Source of the DNA: Haloprofundus salilacus
Lineage (GTDB): Archaea; Halobacteriota; Halobacteria; Halobacteriales; Haloferacaceae
NCBI RefSeq assembly: GCF_020150815.1
Contig: NZ_CP083723.1
Location: 1,426,001 to 1,490,000 of the forward strand
Reading direction: 5' to 3'
Length of the DNA stretch: 64,000 nt
The translations under genes and the position numbers were made by a program. Under the pieces are notes generated by a model that made no database searches, was not told the origin of the DNA, and saw nothing but the letters and a program-made list of their open reading frames with translations. Positions 49,910 to 57,869 of this stretch are shown piece by piece; positions within the stretch are counted from its first letter, which is position 1; every line of letters starts with the position of its first letter.

Positions 49910-50347
49910 ATGACTGTCCGGGTTACGCGGACCTTCGAGTTCGATCGGCCCCCTGAAGACGTGTGGGCGTTCATCGCCGACCCAGAGAAACGAGCGGGCG
50001 CGATAAGCGTCGTTGAGGAGTACGAGGTCGACCCGACCGACGACCGGAAGGCGACGTGGCGCGTCGCGCTCCCCATCCCCGTCATTAGGTCGACGGTCCC
50101 CGTCGAAACGGAGGACGTCGCGCGCGACCCGCCGCGGTACGTGAAGTTCGTCGGCCGCTCGCACGCGCTCCGCGTCACCGGCGAACACACCATCAAAGAG
50201 ACCGAAGACGGCTGTCGCCTCGTCAACGAGTTCGTCGTCGACGGCAGTCTGCCGGGCGTCGAGCGCTTCTTCAAACGGAACCTCGATCGCGAACTGGACA
50301 ACTTAGAGCGCGCGCTTCGTCGCGAGATGGCCGAGGTGGAGCGCTGA
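49910..50347 (+). CDS. SRPBCC (START-like) domain protein
   Basis: Protein of 145 residues from the ATG at 49910. The fold pattern is typical: a beta strand then helix RTFEFDRPPEDVWAFIADPE, a beta-rich middle (ATWRVALPIPVIRSTVP) and a long C-terminal helix (VERFFKRNLDRELDNLERALR). Proteins of this type (CoxG/polyketide-cyclase-like) bind hydrophobic ligands in a cavity. Ligand unknown. Co-directional with, and 3 nt before, the nitrilase-family gene, so probably one operon. Confidence 0.82.
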   Translation: MTVRVTRTFEFDRPPEDVWAFIADPEKRAGAISVVEEYEVDPTDDRKATWRVALPIPVIRSTVPVETEDVARDPPRYVKFVGRSHALRVTGEHTIKETEDGCRLVNEFVVDGSLPGVERFFKRNLDRELDNLERALRREMAEVER

Positions 50348-50350
50348 CCG

Positions 50351-51157
50351 ATGCGCCTCACCCTCGCCCAACTGGAGCAGGACGCCGGAAGCGTGGACAC
50401 GGCGCTCGACGACGCCGAATCCGCCGTCGAAGCCGCGGCGGCGGACGGTGCGGACCTCGTCGCGCTCCCCGAACTGTTCGCCGTCGGCTACTTCGCGTTC
50501 GAGTCGTACGCGCGAGTGGCCGAAGGACTCGACGGGCCGACGTTCGGCCGCCTCCGCGACATCGCCGCCGACAACGACGTGGGACTGTTGGCCGGTAGCC
50601 ACGTCGAGGACCTCGGAGCGAGCGCCGACGCGGGCTACGATGTCCCGGACGACACCGGACTGGCGAACACGACGACGTTCTTCGACCGCGACGGCGCGCT
50701 CCAGACGACGTACCGGAAACACCACCTGTTCGGCTACGAGTCCGCCGAATCCCGCCTGCTCACGGCGGGAGAGCAACTCGAACCGGTCGAGTTCGACGGC
50801 TTCACCGTCGGCACCTGCACCTGTTACGACCTCCGCTTTCCCGAACTGACTCGCAGACTCGTCGACTCGGGCGTCACGCTACTTCTGGTACCGAGCGCGT
50901 GGCCCTACCCCCGCGTGGAGCACTGGCAGACGCTGACGAGGGCGCGAGCCATCGAGAACCTCTGGTATCTCGGCGCGATAAACGGCGTCGGGACTTTCGA
51001 GTCGGCGACGCTGCTCGGCCGCTCGGCCGTCTACGACCCGTGGGGGAATCCGCTAGCCGGCACGGGCGACGATCCGGCGCACGTCACTGCTGACCTCGAC
51101 CCCGACGAGGTGACGCGGGTCCGCGAGGAGTTTCCCGCACTCGCCGACCGGCGGTAA
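50351..51157 (+). CDS. Carbon-nitrogen hydrolase (nitrilase superfamily)
   Basis: Protein of 268 residues with the catalytic triad Glu41 (ALPELFAVGYF), Lys123 (YRKHHLFGYE) and Cys158 (CYDLRFPEL). Further blocks are VPSAWPYPRVEHWQTLTRAR and YDPWGNPLAGTGDD. The enzyme hydrolyses amides or omega-amides in the cytoplasm; relatives include omega-amidase, N-carbamoylputrescine amidase and apolipoprotein acyltransferase-like proteins, with omega-amidase-like (Nit2) a plausible choice. It starts 3 nt after the SRPBCC gene. Confidence 0.9.
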   Translation: MRLTLAQLEQDAGSVDTALDDAESAVEAAAADGADLVALPELFAVGYFAFESYARVAEGLDGPTFGRLRDIAADNDVGLLAGSHVEDLGASADAGYDVPDDTGLANTTTFFDRDGALQTTYRKHHLFGYESAESRLLTAGEQLEPVEFDGFTVGTCTCYDLRFPELTRRLVDSGVTLLLVPSAWPYPRVEHWQTLTRARAIENLWYLGAINGVGTFESATLLGRSAVYDPWGNPLAGTGDDPAHVTADLDPDEVTRVREEFPALADRR

Positions 51158-51425
51158 CACTACCACGGTCCACGATACCACGATACGTTCACCGTGTCGA
51201 TGCCTTTATTGAGACGCACACCTTAGCCGAATTCGCCGACGATATCGACGCTTTTCTCGTCGATGACTCGGCACAAATCAACCGCCGCACCACGCTGCAG
51301 TGAGGGGTCCACTGCGGCCATCGTCGCATCGCTCCCCCTCGCCCGGTGGGGAGCGCTCCCACCTCGCCTTCGCCAACCGTTCTCTTCGCCCCCGAGCGCC
51401 GACTCGCGAGTACGTCGCTTCGAAT

Positions 51426-52517
51426 TTACTCCCGCGAGTACCGTATCTCGACGCGTTCGCCGCTCTCGGCGGCCTCGTACGCCGCGGCCGTCACCTGCAC
51501 GTCCCGCAGTCCCTCCTCGCCGTCCGGAGCGATTTCCCCTCCCGTGAGCACCGCGTGCGCGAAGTAATCGAACTCCTCGCGAATCTCGCTCGTCTCCGGG
51601 CCGTCGACCACCGCGCGAACGTCGTCGCGGTAGACGCTCACTCGGCGCGCGTCTTCGGTGCCGAACGCGGAGTCGGAGAGTTCGACCCTGCCCTCGGTCC
51701 CCCGAATCGAGAGGTGGCTCTCCCGGTAGCCGGAGAACCCGGCGGTGAAGGAGGCGGTGACGCCGTCGGGAAACTCCAGTTGGAACGCGATCTGTTCGTC
51801 CACGTCGGCGAAGACGCCCTCGCCGCGCGTCGTCGCGGTGACCGCCACCGGGTCGGCGTCGACGAGGTAGCGCGCCGTGTTCAGCGGGTAGACGCCCACG
51901 TCCATCAGCGCGCCCCCGCCCGCGAGGTCGGCGTCGAGCCGCCACTGGTCCGGTCCTCGACTCCCGCCCAGCACTTCGAAGGCGAACCCGCCGTGCAGTT
52001 GGAGCGGGTCGCCCACGCCGCCCTCACCAACAAGCTCGCGGAGTCGGCGCACGACCGGGTCGAACTGCATCCGGTAGGCGGTCATCAGCGGCACGTTCGC
52101 GTCCTCGCACGCGGCGACGGCGCGCTTTGCTCCCTCGACAGTCGCCGCTAACGGCTTTTCGGAGAGAACCGCTTTCCCCTGCCCCGCCGCGGTCTCGATG
52201 GCTTCGGGGTGGAGCGCGTTCGGCGTGACGACGTAGACGGCGTCGTATGCGTCCGTCGCCGCGCCGTCGTGGTACTCCTCGTATGTGAGAACGCGCTCGA
52301 TACCGTGTTCCTCGGTGATGTCCTCGACGTCTCCGGGCGACCCGGTGACGAGCACCGTCGCCTCGGCGTAGTCGCCGTCGGCGATGGCGGGGAGCGCCGC
52401 CTTACGGGCGAATCCACCGACGCCGACGACGGCGAATCGGACGGTTCCGTCAGGTCCGTCTGTCCCGGTGTCCCAGTCGCGCCGCGTCAGGTCGTCGAAG
52501 TAGTCGTGGACGTGCAT
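51426..52517 (-). CDS. Gfo/Idh/MocA-family oxidoreductase (sugar dehydrogenase-like)
   Basis: Protein of 363 residues. The Rossmann motif VVGVGGFARKAALPAI (about 28-43), the EKPLAATVEGAKRAV block with catalytic Lys, and AGGGALMDVGVYPLNTARYL with Asp/Tyr-His-type active-site residues define the family. The N-terminal lead with LTRRDW resembles haloarchaeal D-xylose 1-dehydrogenase (Gfo6 type), NADP-dependent. Substrate may be xylose or another aldose, but no xylose pathway gene is adjacent. Monocistronic. Upstream 268-nt gap (51158-51425) downstream of it shows no gene. Confidence 0.85.
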   Translation of the reverse strand: MHVHDYFDDLTRRDWDTGTDGPDGTVRFAVVGVGGFARKAALPAIADGDYAEATVLVTGSPGDVEDITEEHGIERVLTYEEYHDGAATDAYDAVYVVTPNALHPEAIETAAGQGKAVLSEKPLAATVEGAKRAVAACEDANVPLMTAYRMQFDPVVRRLRELVGEGGVGDPLQLHGGFAFEVLGGSRGPDQWRLDADLAGGGALMDVGVYPLNTARYLVDADPVAVTATTRGEGVFADVDEQIAFQLEFPDGVTASFTAGFSGYRESHLSIRGTEGRVELSDSAFGTEDARRVSVYRDDVRAVVDGPETSEIREEFDYFAHAVLTGGEIAPDGEEGLRDVQVTAAAYEAAESGERVEIRYSRE

Positions 52518-52650
52518 ACGTCGCGTACGGCGGCCAACACAAAAGTGATACTTCGACGGTCGGTTCGCGCCGACCGACTGTCGTCAGTCCCCGACGTCGG
52601 CTCGGAAGTCGGTCGTCGAATCGGTCGCGGAACGCACCCGCCAGAGGCGT

Positions 52651-53295
52651 TCAGCTGTCGGCGCGGAGCAGGTTGTACGCCACCAGCAGCCACGCCGTCG
52701 CGTACGCGCCGACGAACAGCAGTCCGCCGAAGAGACCGTTGAGACCGTAGAAGATGGCCCCCTGCGATATCGACGGACCGGTTCCGGCGAACGCGAGACC
52801 CGCGACGCGGAGTTCGGGCGCCTTCGCCCACCCGCTCAACAGAAGCGCGACGCCGAGCGGCAGCGACGCGCCGATGAACGCGACGTTCCCGGCGAGAAAG
52901 CCGTAGGCGGCGTACTGTGTGAGCGTCGCCATTCCGAGCATGTCGAAAACAACCTGCACGCCGGCGCTGACGAGACTGAGCGCCATCCCGCTTCCGGTGC
53001 CGAGCACGCCGAGCCACCAGTAAGCGCCCTTCGCCTCTTCGTGATACAGTACGAACCCGACGAGCGCGACGAGAAGCAGCAGGATACCCGCGACGAGTAA
53101 CCCCTGGTCGACGACGAAGACCGTGTTCTGTACGTCGAACACCACGTCGCCGCCGGCGGTCACGTCGCTGAGCGCCCGCCGGAGCAGGCTCGCAGTGACG
53201 AGGAGCGTCCCGAGGAACGCGGCGACGCCCGCGAGGCGCCGCGACGTTCGGTTCAAACGACGGTTCTCCCTGTCTGAGATGGTGGTACTGGCCAC
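52651..53295 (-). CDS. Multi-span membrane protein of unknown function
   Basis: Protein of 214 residues with about six hydrophobic helices. A basic, polar N-terminal tail (SDRENRRLNRTSRRLAG) suggests the N-terminus is inside. Loops hold GDVVFDVQNTVFVVDQG and YHEEAKGAYWWLG, and helices follow in the second half (GNVAFIGASLPLGVALLLSG). No transporter motif is recognisable. Monocistronic, on the same strand as the sugar dehydrogenase gene but 133 nt away. Confidence 0.6.
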   Translation of the reverse strand: MASTTISDRENRRLNRTSRRLAGVAAFLGTLLVTASLLRRALSDVTAGGDVVFDVQNTVFVVDQGLLVAGILLLLVALVGFVLYHEEAKGAYWWLGVLGTGSGMALSLVSAGVQVVFDMLGMATLTQYAAYGFLAGNVAFIGASLPLGVALLLSGWAKAPELRVAGLAFAGTGPSISQGAIFYGLNGLFGGLLFVGAYATAWLLVAYNLLRADS

Positions 53296-53455
53296 GGTGT
53301 ATCAACCGAGTCACTCGGTAGGGGCTAGCCGGACGTTCGGCCGGCGGGACCATAAATCCGCGACCGACTCTCCGACCACGTCGCGACGGCGGGAAAAATC
53401 GTCGTCCCGGAGACGACTGTCTCCGACTCTCACCGCGACGTCAGTCGCGGGTTAC

Positions 53456-54988
53456 TCACTCGTCTTTCGTCTTGATGTCCGCCGACAGCCCCTGCGCCAT
53501 CTCGATGTCGTAGGAGTTGTTGAGCGTCCACGCGGTGCGCTCGGTGACGGCTTCGATGATCTCGCGGGCCGAGGGGTAGCCGTTACCGGACTTCTTGACG
53601 CCGCCGAACGGCAGGTGGACCTCTGCGCCGATGCACGGCAGGTTGCCGTAAGCGAGACCGACCTCCGCGTAGTCGCGGAAGTGGTTGATCTGGCGGTAGT
53701 CCTCGGAGATGATGGCGCCGGCGAGACCGTACTCGGTGTCGTTCTGAATCTCGACGGCCTCCTTGATGTCGCCGTCGTACTTCAATAGCGCGACGTGGGG
53801 ACCGAACACTTCCTCGTGCGTGCAGCGCAGGTCGTCGTAGGGGTCCGCCTCGTAGACGAACGGACCGATCCAGTTGCCGTCCTCGTGGCCCTCTGGAATC
53901 TCGCTCTCGTCGAGTTCCGTGCGGTCGACGAGGACGTTGGCGCCCTCCTCTTTGGCTAACTCGTTGTACTTCGAGACCTTCTCCTTGTGTTCGGGTTCGA
54001 TGAGCGGTCCCATGAACGTGTCCTCGCTGAGCGGGTCGCCGACGGCGATGTCCTCGGCGATGTCGACGAAGCGCTCCTTGAACTCGTCGTAGACGTCGGC
54101 GTGGACGACGAGGCGCTCGGAGGAGACGCAGCGCTGACCGGTCGTCTTGAACGAGGACATCACGGCGGAGTGAACGGCCGTGTCGAGGTCAGCGTTCTCG
54201 GTGATGACGATGTTGTTCTTGCCGCCCATCTCGGCGGCAACGAGTTTGCCCGGTTCGCCGCCGACTTTCGAGGCAATCTCCTGGCCGACCTCCGCGCTGC
54301 CGGTGAAGAGGACGGTATCGACGCGCGGATCCTCGACGATGGCCGCGCCGGCGTCGCCGAAGCCCTGCACCATGTTGAACACGCCCTCGGGGATACCGGC
54401 GTCCTCGAACATCTCTGCGATGACCTGGCCGCACCACGGCGTCTGCTCGGCGGGTTTCCAGACGACCGTGTTGCCCTCGACGAGCGCGACGGCCATGTGC
54501 CAGAACGGGATGGCCACGGGGAAGTTCCACGGCGTGATACAGCCGATGACGCCGCGGGGCTTGCGGCGCATGTAGGCGTCTTTGCTCGGAATCTCGGAGG
54601 GAACCACGTCGCCTTTCGGGTGGCGAGCGTCGCCGGCGGCCCACTCGACCATGTGCGCGGCCTCGACGACGTCGGCTTTCCCTTCGCTTATCTCCTTGCC
54701 GCACTCTTTGGTGACGATTTCGCCGAGTTCGTCGGTGCGCTCACGGAGTTCGTGGTAGATGTCCCACAGGTACTCCGCGCGTTTGATGTGCGAGAGGTCG
54801 CGCCACTCGTCGAACGCCTCCTCGGCGGCTTCGAGCGCGCGGTCCACGTCCGCCTCGGTGCCGCGTCGGAACTCGCCGAGCGTCTCGCCCGTCGCCGGGT
54901 TCGTGCTCTCGAACGTCTCCTCTCCCTCGCCGTCGGTCCATTCTCCGGCGATGTACTGCTGGTAGATACCGCCCGTCTGTTGACTCAT
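53456..54988 (-). CDS. Aldehyde dehydrogenase (NAD(P)-dependent)
   Basis: Protein of 510 residues from the ATG at 54988 (MSQQTGGIYQ). Catalytic residues are clear: Asn155 (TPWNFPVAI), Glu253 (AAEMGGKNN) and nucleophile Cys287 (TTGQRCVSSERL); VLFTGSAEVGQEIASKV binds cofactor. C-terminal PFGGVKKSGNG is typical. It oxidises an aldehyde to acid in the cytoplasm. Similarity to ALDH7/P5CDH-like enzymes is possible, but substrate is unknown. A TATA box 30 nt upstream gives a leaderless mRNA; the upstream open frame is basic and non-coding. Confidence 0.93.
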   Translation of the reverse strand: MSQQTGGIYQQYIAGEWTDGEGEETFESTNPATGETLGEFRRGTEADVDRALEAAEEAFDEWRDLSHIKRAEYLWDIYHELRERTDELGEIVTKECGKEISEGKADVVEAAHMVEWAAGDARHPKGDVVPSEIPSKDAYMRRKPRGVIGCITPWNFPVAIPFWHMAVALVEGNTVVWKPAEQTPWCGQVIAEMFEDAGIPEGVFNMVQGFGDAGAAIVEDPRVDTVLFTGSAEVGQEIASKVGGEPGKLVAAEMGGKNNIVITENADLDTAVHSAVMSSFKTTGQRCVSSERLVVHADVYDEFKERFVDIAEDIAVGDPLSEDTFMGPLIEPEHKEKVSKYNELAKEEGANVLVDRTELDESEIPEGHEDGNWIGPFVYEADPYDDLRCTHEEVFGPHVALLKYDGDIKEAVEIQNDTEYGLAGAIISEDYRQINHFRDYAEVGLAYGNLPCIGAEVHLPFGGVKKSGNGYPSAREIIEAVTERTAWTLNNSYDIEMAQGLSADIKTKDE

Positions 54989-55013
54989 ACGGTGACAAAA
55001 TTTGCGACGGGGG

Positions 55014-55023
55014 TACTTAAAAG
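55014..55023 (-). promoter_or_regulatory. TATA box of the aldehyde dehydrogenase gene
   Basis: On the minus strand CTTTTAAGTA, centred about 30 nt before the ATG at 54988; leaderless spacing. Confidence 0.55.
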
Positions 55024-55166
55024 ACACCCGGTCACGGGAAGCGTCGCCGCGTCCTCTTCGAAAGGTCGGCTGACAACCGACTTCCGTGTCGAACCGTCCG
55101 CTCCGCCGACCCGTGGGCGAGTGAACAGGCACAGCCGTCATACGTTTGGACGCCCACCGTGGATAC

Positions 55167-55601
55167 ATGGACGAGCACTCCCTCGAAGACGCGCCCGACT
55201 CGCTGGACGAACCCGCGCTGAAACGGATCCGGGCGGTCGCCACGTTCCTAGACGAGTCGGTGAGAGTTCCGGGTATCGGCTACCGAATCGGGGCCGACCC
55301 CATCCTCGGCGTCCTGCCGGTCGCCGGTGACCTCGTCTCCGCGGGTCTGTCGGTGTACATCGTCGCCGAAGCGGCGAACCTCGGCGTCCCGCTGAACAAA
55401 CTTCTCCGGATGATCGCCAACGTCACCGTCGACACCGTCGTCGGCTCGATTCCGGTCCTCGGAACGCTGTTCGACGCGGTGTGGAAGGCGAACGTGAAGA
55501 ACGTCGAGATGGTCGAAGACCACCTCGAATCGATGGCGGAGTCCTCGGACTCGGACGGTCTCGAGCGCGACCCGGTGAAGATAGAGATCGAGGAGGAGTA
55601 A
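55167..55601 (+). CDS. DUF4112 membrane-associated protein
   Basis: Protein of 144 residues from the ATG at 55167; a TTG seven codons earlier is less likely. It has the DUF4112 block: IGYRIGADPILGVLPVAGDL, a hydrophobic stretch VSAGLSVYIVAEAANLGV and NVTVDTVVGSIPVLGTLFD, with repeating Pro-V-L-G turns, likely membrane-embedded hairpins. The acidic C-terminal tail is disordered. No known function. Divergent from the ALDH gene, with a separate promoter region. Confidence 0.82.
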   Translation: MDEHSLEDAPDSLDEPALKRIRAVATFLDESVRVPGIGYRIGADPILGVLPVAGDLVSAGLSVYIVAEAANLGVPLNKLLRMIANVTVDTVVGSIPVLGTLFDAVWKANVKNVEMVEDHLESMAESSDSDGLERDPVKIEIEEE

Positions 55602-55675
55602 TCGCCCACGGGCGGACTACTTCGAGCGGACTACTTCGGGTCGCCGTCGAGCGTCGCAGAGAACGGTAGCGACGG

Positions 55676-56473
55676 TTACGACGCGCGTTTTTCGATCTCG
55701 CCTTTGACCGCCGCGGCGTCGAAGTCGTGGTCGGGGCGGATGTTGACGAAGTCGAGAAACTCCAGCGCCGCGAGCACGTCCTCCGTCGAGTACGCCGAGA
55801 GCGCGGAGCCGACGGTCGCCGACGGGCCGATGAGCGGTTCCAGCGCGGCCAGTCCGCAGGCGATGTCGTACGACCGGGCGTCCTCGCGGCCGTCCTCGCG
55901 GACGCTCGTCGCGTCGATGAAGTAGAGTTCGCCGTCAAGGATGAGCACGTTTTCGCTGCGCAGGTCGCCGTGGGCGAGGCTGTTGTCGTGTAGCGTCTTC
56001 AGCGCAGCGAACAGGTCCGGCGCCAGTTCCCGCTCCCGTTCGCGGTCCAACTCGTCGAGCGACCGGAACTCGGGGAGGTACTCGAGGATGACGACCCCGA
56101 AGCCATCGATTTCGAGCGCTTCGACCGGCTCCGGTGCGTTGATGCCGATCTCGCGCATCCGTTTTGTCGCCTCCAGTTCGTGTTCGGCCATCTGGTACGG
56201 CGTGCCGAAATGTTCGAAAAAGCCCTCGGTGCCGCTGGAGAACGCGCCGAGGTTCCGTCCCGTGGTGAACAGCGCGTGGACGAGCGAGTTCTGCCGACTG
56301 ATTATCTTGACGAACCACTCGTCGTCCAACACGAGCGGCGTCGACAACCAGTTGTCCGCGTCGAGAAACCGGACGTGGACCTCCTCTCGGTCGAGTCGCT
56401 CCGCGAGCGCGTAAACGACTCCTTCGAGGCGGTCCCAGTCGATTCGGCCGCGGACCAGACGGCGGAGTTCCAT
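55676..56473 (-). CDS. RIO-like / Kae1-associated-like protein kinase
   Basis: Protein of 265 residues from the ATG at 56473. Kinase signs: ATP-anchoring Lys in EWFVKIISRQN (about 64), catalytic loop LAHGDLRSENVLILDG (about 181-196) with Asp and Asn, and metal-binding Asp in YFIDATSV (about 202), where DFG reads DAT. It is smaller than Rio2 and has no winged helix, so it belongs to the Kdo/RIO-like lineage of atypical kinases. It may phosphorylate proteins or small molecules. Monocistronic; partner unknown. Confidence 0.78.
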   Translation of the reverse strand: MELRRLVRGRIDWDRLEGVVYALAERLDREEVHVRFLDADNWLSTPLVLDDEWFVKIISRQNSLVHALFTTGRNLGAFSSGTEGFFEHFGTPYQMAEHELEATKRMREIGINAPEPVEALEIDGFGVVILEYLPEFRSLDELDRERERELAPDLFAALKTLHDNSLAHGDLRSENVLILDGELYFIDATSVREDGREDARSYDIACGLAALEPLIGPSATVGSALSAYSTEDVLAALEFLDFVNIRPDHDFDAAAVKGEIEKRAS

Positions 56474-56616
56474 CGGCGTGTGAAACGCAGGCAAACGCAA
56501 TAAGTGACACCCCGTGCGTCGGCGAAACGACAGCGAGACGGACAGTACCGACGACGCTTTCGAATTCCTCACGGTCGTTCGCTGACTTTATCACTCGTCT
56601 CCCCGGAGTCGTCGGT

Positions 56617-57759
56617 ATGGACTTCGAACTCTCTGCGGAGCACCGGATGATTCGCGACAGCGTCCGGGAGTTCTGCGAGGAGGAGATCGCCCCCATCGCC
56701 CAGGAGGTCGAGAACGAACACCGCTTCCCCGCGGAGGTGTTTGAGGAACTCGGTGAACTCGACATGATGGGCGTCCCCATCTCCGAGGAGTACGGCGGTC
56801 TCGGCGGCGACCAGCTGATGTACGCGCTCGTCACCGAGGAACTCGGCCGCGTCTCCGGCGGCATCGGCCTCTCCTACGCCGCGCACGTCTCGCTCGGGTC
56901 GAAACCCATCGAGATGTTCGGCACCGACGAGCAGAAGGAGCGCTGGCTCACCCCGTTGGCGTCGGGCGAGGCAATGGCCGCGTGGGCGCTCACCGAACCC
57001 GGCAGCGGGAGCGACGCCAGCGACATGGACACGATGGCCGTGAAGGAGGGCGACGAGTACGTCCTCAACGGCACGAAGCAGTTCATCACGAACGCTTCTG
57101 TCGCCGGGAGCGTCCTCGTGAAAGCCGTTACCGACCCCGGCGAGGGCTACGACGGCATCTCGACGTTCATCGTTGACCCCGAGGAGGATGACGGCTTCGA
57201 GGTGACGACCGTCTGGGACAAGATGGGCTTGAACTGCTCGCCGACCTGCGAGATTTCGCTCGACGACGTACGCATCCCGGAGGACCGCCTGCTCGGTGAG
57301 GAGGGTGAAGGCTGGAAGCAAACCATGAAGACGCTGGACGGCGGACGAATCTCCATCGCCGCGCTCTCGACGGGTCTCGCGCAGGGAGCCTACGAGGCGG
57401 CGAAGCAGTACTCGGGCGAACGCGAGCAGTTCGGCCAGCCAATCTCGAAGTTCGACGCCATTCGCGACAAGGTCGTCGACATGTACCGCAAGACCGAGCG
57501 GGCACGCCTGCTGACCCACAAGGCGGCCGTCCGTTACGACGCGGGCGAGTCGGTGACCACGGAGTCGGCGCTGGCGAAACTCGACGCCAGCGAGGCGGCC
57601 CGCGAGGTCGCGGAGGACGCCGTGCAGGTGCTCGGCGGCTACGGCTACACCGAGGACTTCGCGCCGCAGCGGTTCTACCGCGACGCGAAACTGATGGAGA
57701 TCGGCGAGGGGACGAGCGAGATTCAGCACCTCGTTCTCGGTCGGCAACTCGGTCTCTGA
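56617..57759 (+). CDS. acd: Acyl-CoA dehydrogenase
   Basis: Protein of 380 residues. Signatures: AWALTEPGSGSDASDMDTM (FAD contact), FITNASVAGSVLVKAV, VQVLGGYGYTEDFAPQR and GEGTSEI with catalytic Glu364, where Gly replaces the usual Tyr before it. It has the same length and architecture as the enzyme at 25.6 kb; the two are paralogues. It makes trans-2-enoyl-CoA and reduces ETF. Branched-chain or short-chain substrates are likely. Its promoter region is a 143-nt gap divergent from the RIO-like kinase gene. Confidence 0.93.
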   Translation: MDFELSAEHRMIRDSVREFCEEEIAPIAQEVENEHRFPAEVFEELGELDMMGVPISEEYGGLGGDQLMYALVTEELGRVSGGIGLSYAAHVSLGSKPIEMFGTDEQKERWLTPLASGEAMAAWALTEPGSGSDASDMDTMAVKEGDEYVLNGTKQFITNASVAGSVLVKAVTDPGEGYDGISTFIVDPEEDDGFEVTTVWDKMGLNCSPTCEISLDDVRIPEDRLLGEEGEGWKQTMKTLDGGRISIAALSTGLAQGAYEAAKQYSGEREQFGQPISKFDAIRDKVVDMYRKTERARLLTHKAAVRYDAGESVTTESALAKLDASEAAREVAEDAVQVLGGYGYTEDFAPQRFYRDAKLMEIGEGTSEIQHLVLGRQLGL

Positions 57760-57805
57760 ACGGGGTCGACCCGCCGACGTAACGGTTCGATCGTCGACCA
57801 GTGGA

Positions 57806-57818
57806 TTTTATATTATAG
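57806..57818 (+). promoter_or_regulatory. TATA box of the histidine kinase gene
   Basis: TTTTATATTATAG, the strongest A/T run between the acyl-CoA dehydrogenase stop and the kinase ATG at 57870. Spacing allows a leader of about 30 nt. Confidence 0.5.
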
Positions 57819-57869
57819 TTCCTCATCGAGTAGCTGAAACCGAAGTTTCGCGCTTCGAACAGAACGCAG

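Noticed and set aside
51223-51318. 32-residue minus-strand frame in the gap before the sugar dehydrogenase
   Set aside because: Looks partly protein-like (VDLCRVIDEKSVDIVGEFG), possibly a gene remnant, but no family or start signal supports it.
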